A stretch of 64,000 nucleotides of DNA from Harenicola maris (GTDB lineage Bacteria; Pseudomonadota; Alphaproteobacteria; Rhodobacterales; Rhodobacteraceae), in the NCBI GenBank assembly GCA_018524345.1, contig JADQAZ010000001.1, positions 868,001 through 932,000 on the forward strand, read 5' to 3'. The notes beneath the pieces were generated by a model, which was not told the DNA's origin, did not search any database, and saw only the letters and a program-made list of their open reading frames with translations. Of this stretch, positions 62,260-64,000 are shown one piece after another; within the stretch, counting starts at the first letter, position 1; the number at the start of each line of letters is the position of its first letter. The position numbers were made by a program, and so were the translations under genes.

Positions 62260-63095
62260 AAAATCGTCCTTCGATTTTGTTGATTGCCGCTTCGGCTGTG
62301 CTGATTTCGGTGGTTGCGATTGCTTTGATCGGGAACGTGTTTTCCCCCTTTGCGGTCACGGACCAAAACTTGCTGGGGCGCTTGAAGCCGCCCGCATTCC
62401 TTGGCGGGCCAGAGGAATACCTGCTGGGCACCGACCGTATCGGGCGCGACATGGTTGCGCGCTTGGTGGCGGGGCTGCGGATGTCCTTGCTGGTGGCTTT
62501 GGCGGGCACCCTGATCGGCGCCATTGTTGGCACGGTCATCGGGTTTCTGGCGGCGCATTTCCGGGGCTACGTCGAAGAGGGCCTGATGATGCTGGTCGAT
62601 TTTCAGGCCTCGCTCCCCTTTATCCTGATCGCCCTGACGCTACTGGCTTTCTTTGGCAACTCCCTGATCCTGTTCATCATCCTAATGGGCCTGTTCGGTT
62701 GGGAAACCTATGCGCGGCTGGCACGCGGTGTGGTTCTTTCGGCCACCTCGCAGCCCTATGCCAAGGCGGTCACATCGCTTGGGGCGCATCCCATGCGCCT
62801 TTATATCCGGCACATCCTGCCCAATGTCGCCTCTGCCCTGATCGTGCAGATCACGCTGACTTTCCCGCAGATCATCTTGCTGGAAACCTCCCTGTCTTTC
62901 CTTGGCCTCGGGATCCAGTCGCCCAACACGAGCCTTGGGCAGATCCTCGGGGACGGGCGTGATTACCTGTCCACGGCGTGGTGGATCTCGGTCTGGCCCG
63001 GCCTTTTGATTTTCGTGATTACCCTTTCAATGTCGATCCTTGGCGACGCTCTGCGTGACCGTCTCGATCCGATGTTGAAGGTCCGAACAACTTGA
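62256..63095 (+). CDS. ABC importer permease, DppC type
   Basis: 279 residues from MKNRPSILL (62256), chosen for its overlap with dppB. DppC family features: FLGTDRIGRDMVARL-like LLGTDRIGRDMVARLVAGLRMSL, EAA loop SQPYAKAVTSLGAHPMRLYIRHILPN, and a C-terminal LGLGIQSPNTSLGQILGDG. Five or six membrane segments. Confidence 0.93.
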   Translation: MKNRPSILLIAASAVLISVVAIALIGNVFSPFAVTDQNLLGRLKPPAFLGGPEEYLLGTDRIGRDMVARLVAGLRMSLLVALAGTLIGAIVGTVIGFLAAHFRGYVEEGLMMLVDFQASLPFILIALTLLAFFGNSLILFIILMGLFGWETYARLARGVVLSATSQPYAKAVTSLGAHPMRLYIRHILPNVASALIVQITLTFPQIILLETSLSFLGLGIQSPNTSLGQILGDGRDYLSTAWWISVWPGLLIFVITLSMSILGDALRDRLDPMLKVRTT

Positions 63096-63125
63096 CCCCG
63101 AAATGCAACAACAGGAGAGACTTCC

Positions 63126-64000
63126 ATGATTACGAGACGAGGATTTGGTAAGGTTGCGGCGGGCGCACTTGCGCTTTCTGCAACCGGAACGCGCGTTTTG
63201 GCTCAGGGGGAGAGGCCGGTCATCAATGTGGCTGTCGATAACCTTTGGTCTAACTTCAACACAATCAACGGCATCTCCACCACGACACGCCGCATCTTTC
63301 CCAACATCTACAGCGTGTTGGTCGAGAGAGACCTGATCGCCGATCCCACCGGTGTCACCCTGACACCGGGCCTCGCAACCGAGTGGTCCCGCGAGGGCAA
63401 GGTCTGGACATTCCAGCTGCGCGAGGGTGTGAAATTCCACGATGGCGTGACAATGACAGCCGAAGACGTCGCCTTCTCCTTGGGGGCAGAGCGCCTTTGG
63501 GGCGAGAAACCGTTTGAGCCGCGCGGCAAGACCTTCACCGAAGGTTTCATTCGCGTCGAGGCCGTCGGCCCGCTGACCGTCGAGATCGAAACCGAACATG
63601 AAGACCCCTTCGTGCCCGGCAAGCTGAGCGGCTACATCGGCTTTGTCGTGCCCAAAGAGCATTACCTGAAGGTTGGCGTTGATGCCTTTGGTCAGCACCC
63701 CATCGGCACTGGCCCTTACAGCGTGGTTCGTTTCACGCCCGGTGAGGTCCTGGAAACCGTGGCCTTTGATGACTACTGGGACGGCGCACCGCCCGCCGCA
63801 GGTGTGAACTGGAAGATCGTTCCCGAATTTGCGGGCCGTATGGCCGGTGTTGTCTCGGGCGAGTTCGAGTTCATGGTGAACATCCCGACCGACCAGATGG
63901 CGCAGCTTGAGAGCTTTGACAATGTGACCGTCCGGCACGAGCTGGCCGGGAACTATCCGGCCATGGTGTTCAACACATTGGACGAGCCGGGCAACCCGCT
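63126..64000 (+). CDS. ABC importer substrate-binding protein, SBP_bac_5 family, 3' partial
   Basis: Starts at 63126 after an AGGAGAG ribosome site and runs off the window with at least 291 codons. The leader has a twin-arginine motif (TRRGFGK followed by a short hydrophobic stretch AAGALALSAT and a VLAQG cleavage region), so Tat export is predicted. The mature start VINVAVDNLWSNFNTINGIST and WTFQLREGVKFHDGVTMTAEDVAFSL in blocks are typical of dipeptide/opine-binding proteins. ATPase gene(s) presumably follow outside the window. Confidence 0.92.
   Translation, partial: MITRRGFGKVAAGALALSATGTRVLAQGERPVINVAVDNLWSNFNTINGISTTTRRIFPNIYSVLVERDLIADPTGVTLTPGLATEWSREGKVWTFQLREGVKFHDGVTMTAEDVAFSLGAERLWGEKPFEPRGKTFTEGFIRVEAVGPLTVEIETEHEDPFVPGKLSGYIGFVVPKEHYLKVGVDAFGQHPIGTGPYSVVRFTPGEVLETVAFDDYWDGAPPAAGVNWKIVPEFAGRMAGVVSGEFEFMVNIPTDQMAQLESFDNVTVRHELAGNYPAMVFNTLDEPGNP

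Overview
The window looks like a chromosomal segment of a marine Rhodobacteraceae (Roseobacter-group) alphaproteobacterium. Four things point there: a form I (cox) aerobic carbon monoxide dehydrogenase operon, the DMSP demethylase dmdA next to acuI, a trgA-trgB-cysK locus as known in Rhodobacter, and a circularly permuted two-piece tmRNA. DNA is GC-rich throughout. I see no insertion sequence, integrase, prophage or CRISPR array.

Layout. 1-9860: CO oxidation. A partial MHYT-LytTR regulator is followed by coxM-S-L-D-E-F, a MobA-like cytidylyltransferase, a 33-residue micro-ORF, coxG and coxI, mostly with overlapping stops and starts. 9973-14967: a secreted ricin-like protein, a repeat-rich gap with a folded leader, rne, tusA and ccdA. 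15020-18955: an alpha/beta-hydrolase-like membrane protein overlapping a cytochrome P450, converging on a minus-strand Hint-domain gene, a ribbon-helix-helix gene and a DUF4169 gene. 18956-23096: fumC, sspB, and the chromate pair chrB-chrA. 23358-24374: a small exported protein and ssrA. 24734-29287: FadR-type gntR with a clear operator, DUF2182, DUF1326, dmdA, acuI. 29309-36941: photolyase, trgA, trgB, cysK, MscS channel, AlaX, tRNA-Ser(GGA). 37134-46294: a desaturase, then a minus-strand block with a ring-cleavage-type VOC dioxygenase, FAH hydrolase, GST, MFS exporter and an iron/polyamine-type ABC importer. 46943-52948: GntR regulator, TRAP transporter, 2-hydroxyacid dehydrogenase, M24-fold enzyme. 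53188-57464: RND efflux pair. 57596-64000: gamma-glutamyltransferase-like enzyme, a second 2-hydroxyacid dehydrogenase, LysR regulator, and a dipeptide-type ABC importer cut by the window end.

Working together: CoxMSL oxidises CO; CoxD/E/F/I/G and the cytidylyltransferase build, load and anchor the Mo-Cu enzyme; the LytTR protein probably controls the operon through paired direct repeats just downstream of its own gene. DmdA and AcuI handle the demethylation branch and the acrylate detoxification step of DMSP metabolism. The right third is dominated by transport-catabolism modules with local regulators.

Most notable non-gene signals: (i) a switch of strand composition between about 24.0 and 24.7 kb, beside ssrA, affecting genes on both strands; (ii) an 11-bp-periodic TGTGCAT repeat shared at 29 of 31 positions by the rne upstream gap and the start of chrB, 12 kb apart; (iii) LytTR-spaced repeats before coxM; (iv) a 15-bp tandem repeat that multiplies the coxI start codon; (v) the cox micro-ORF.
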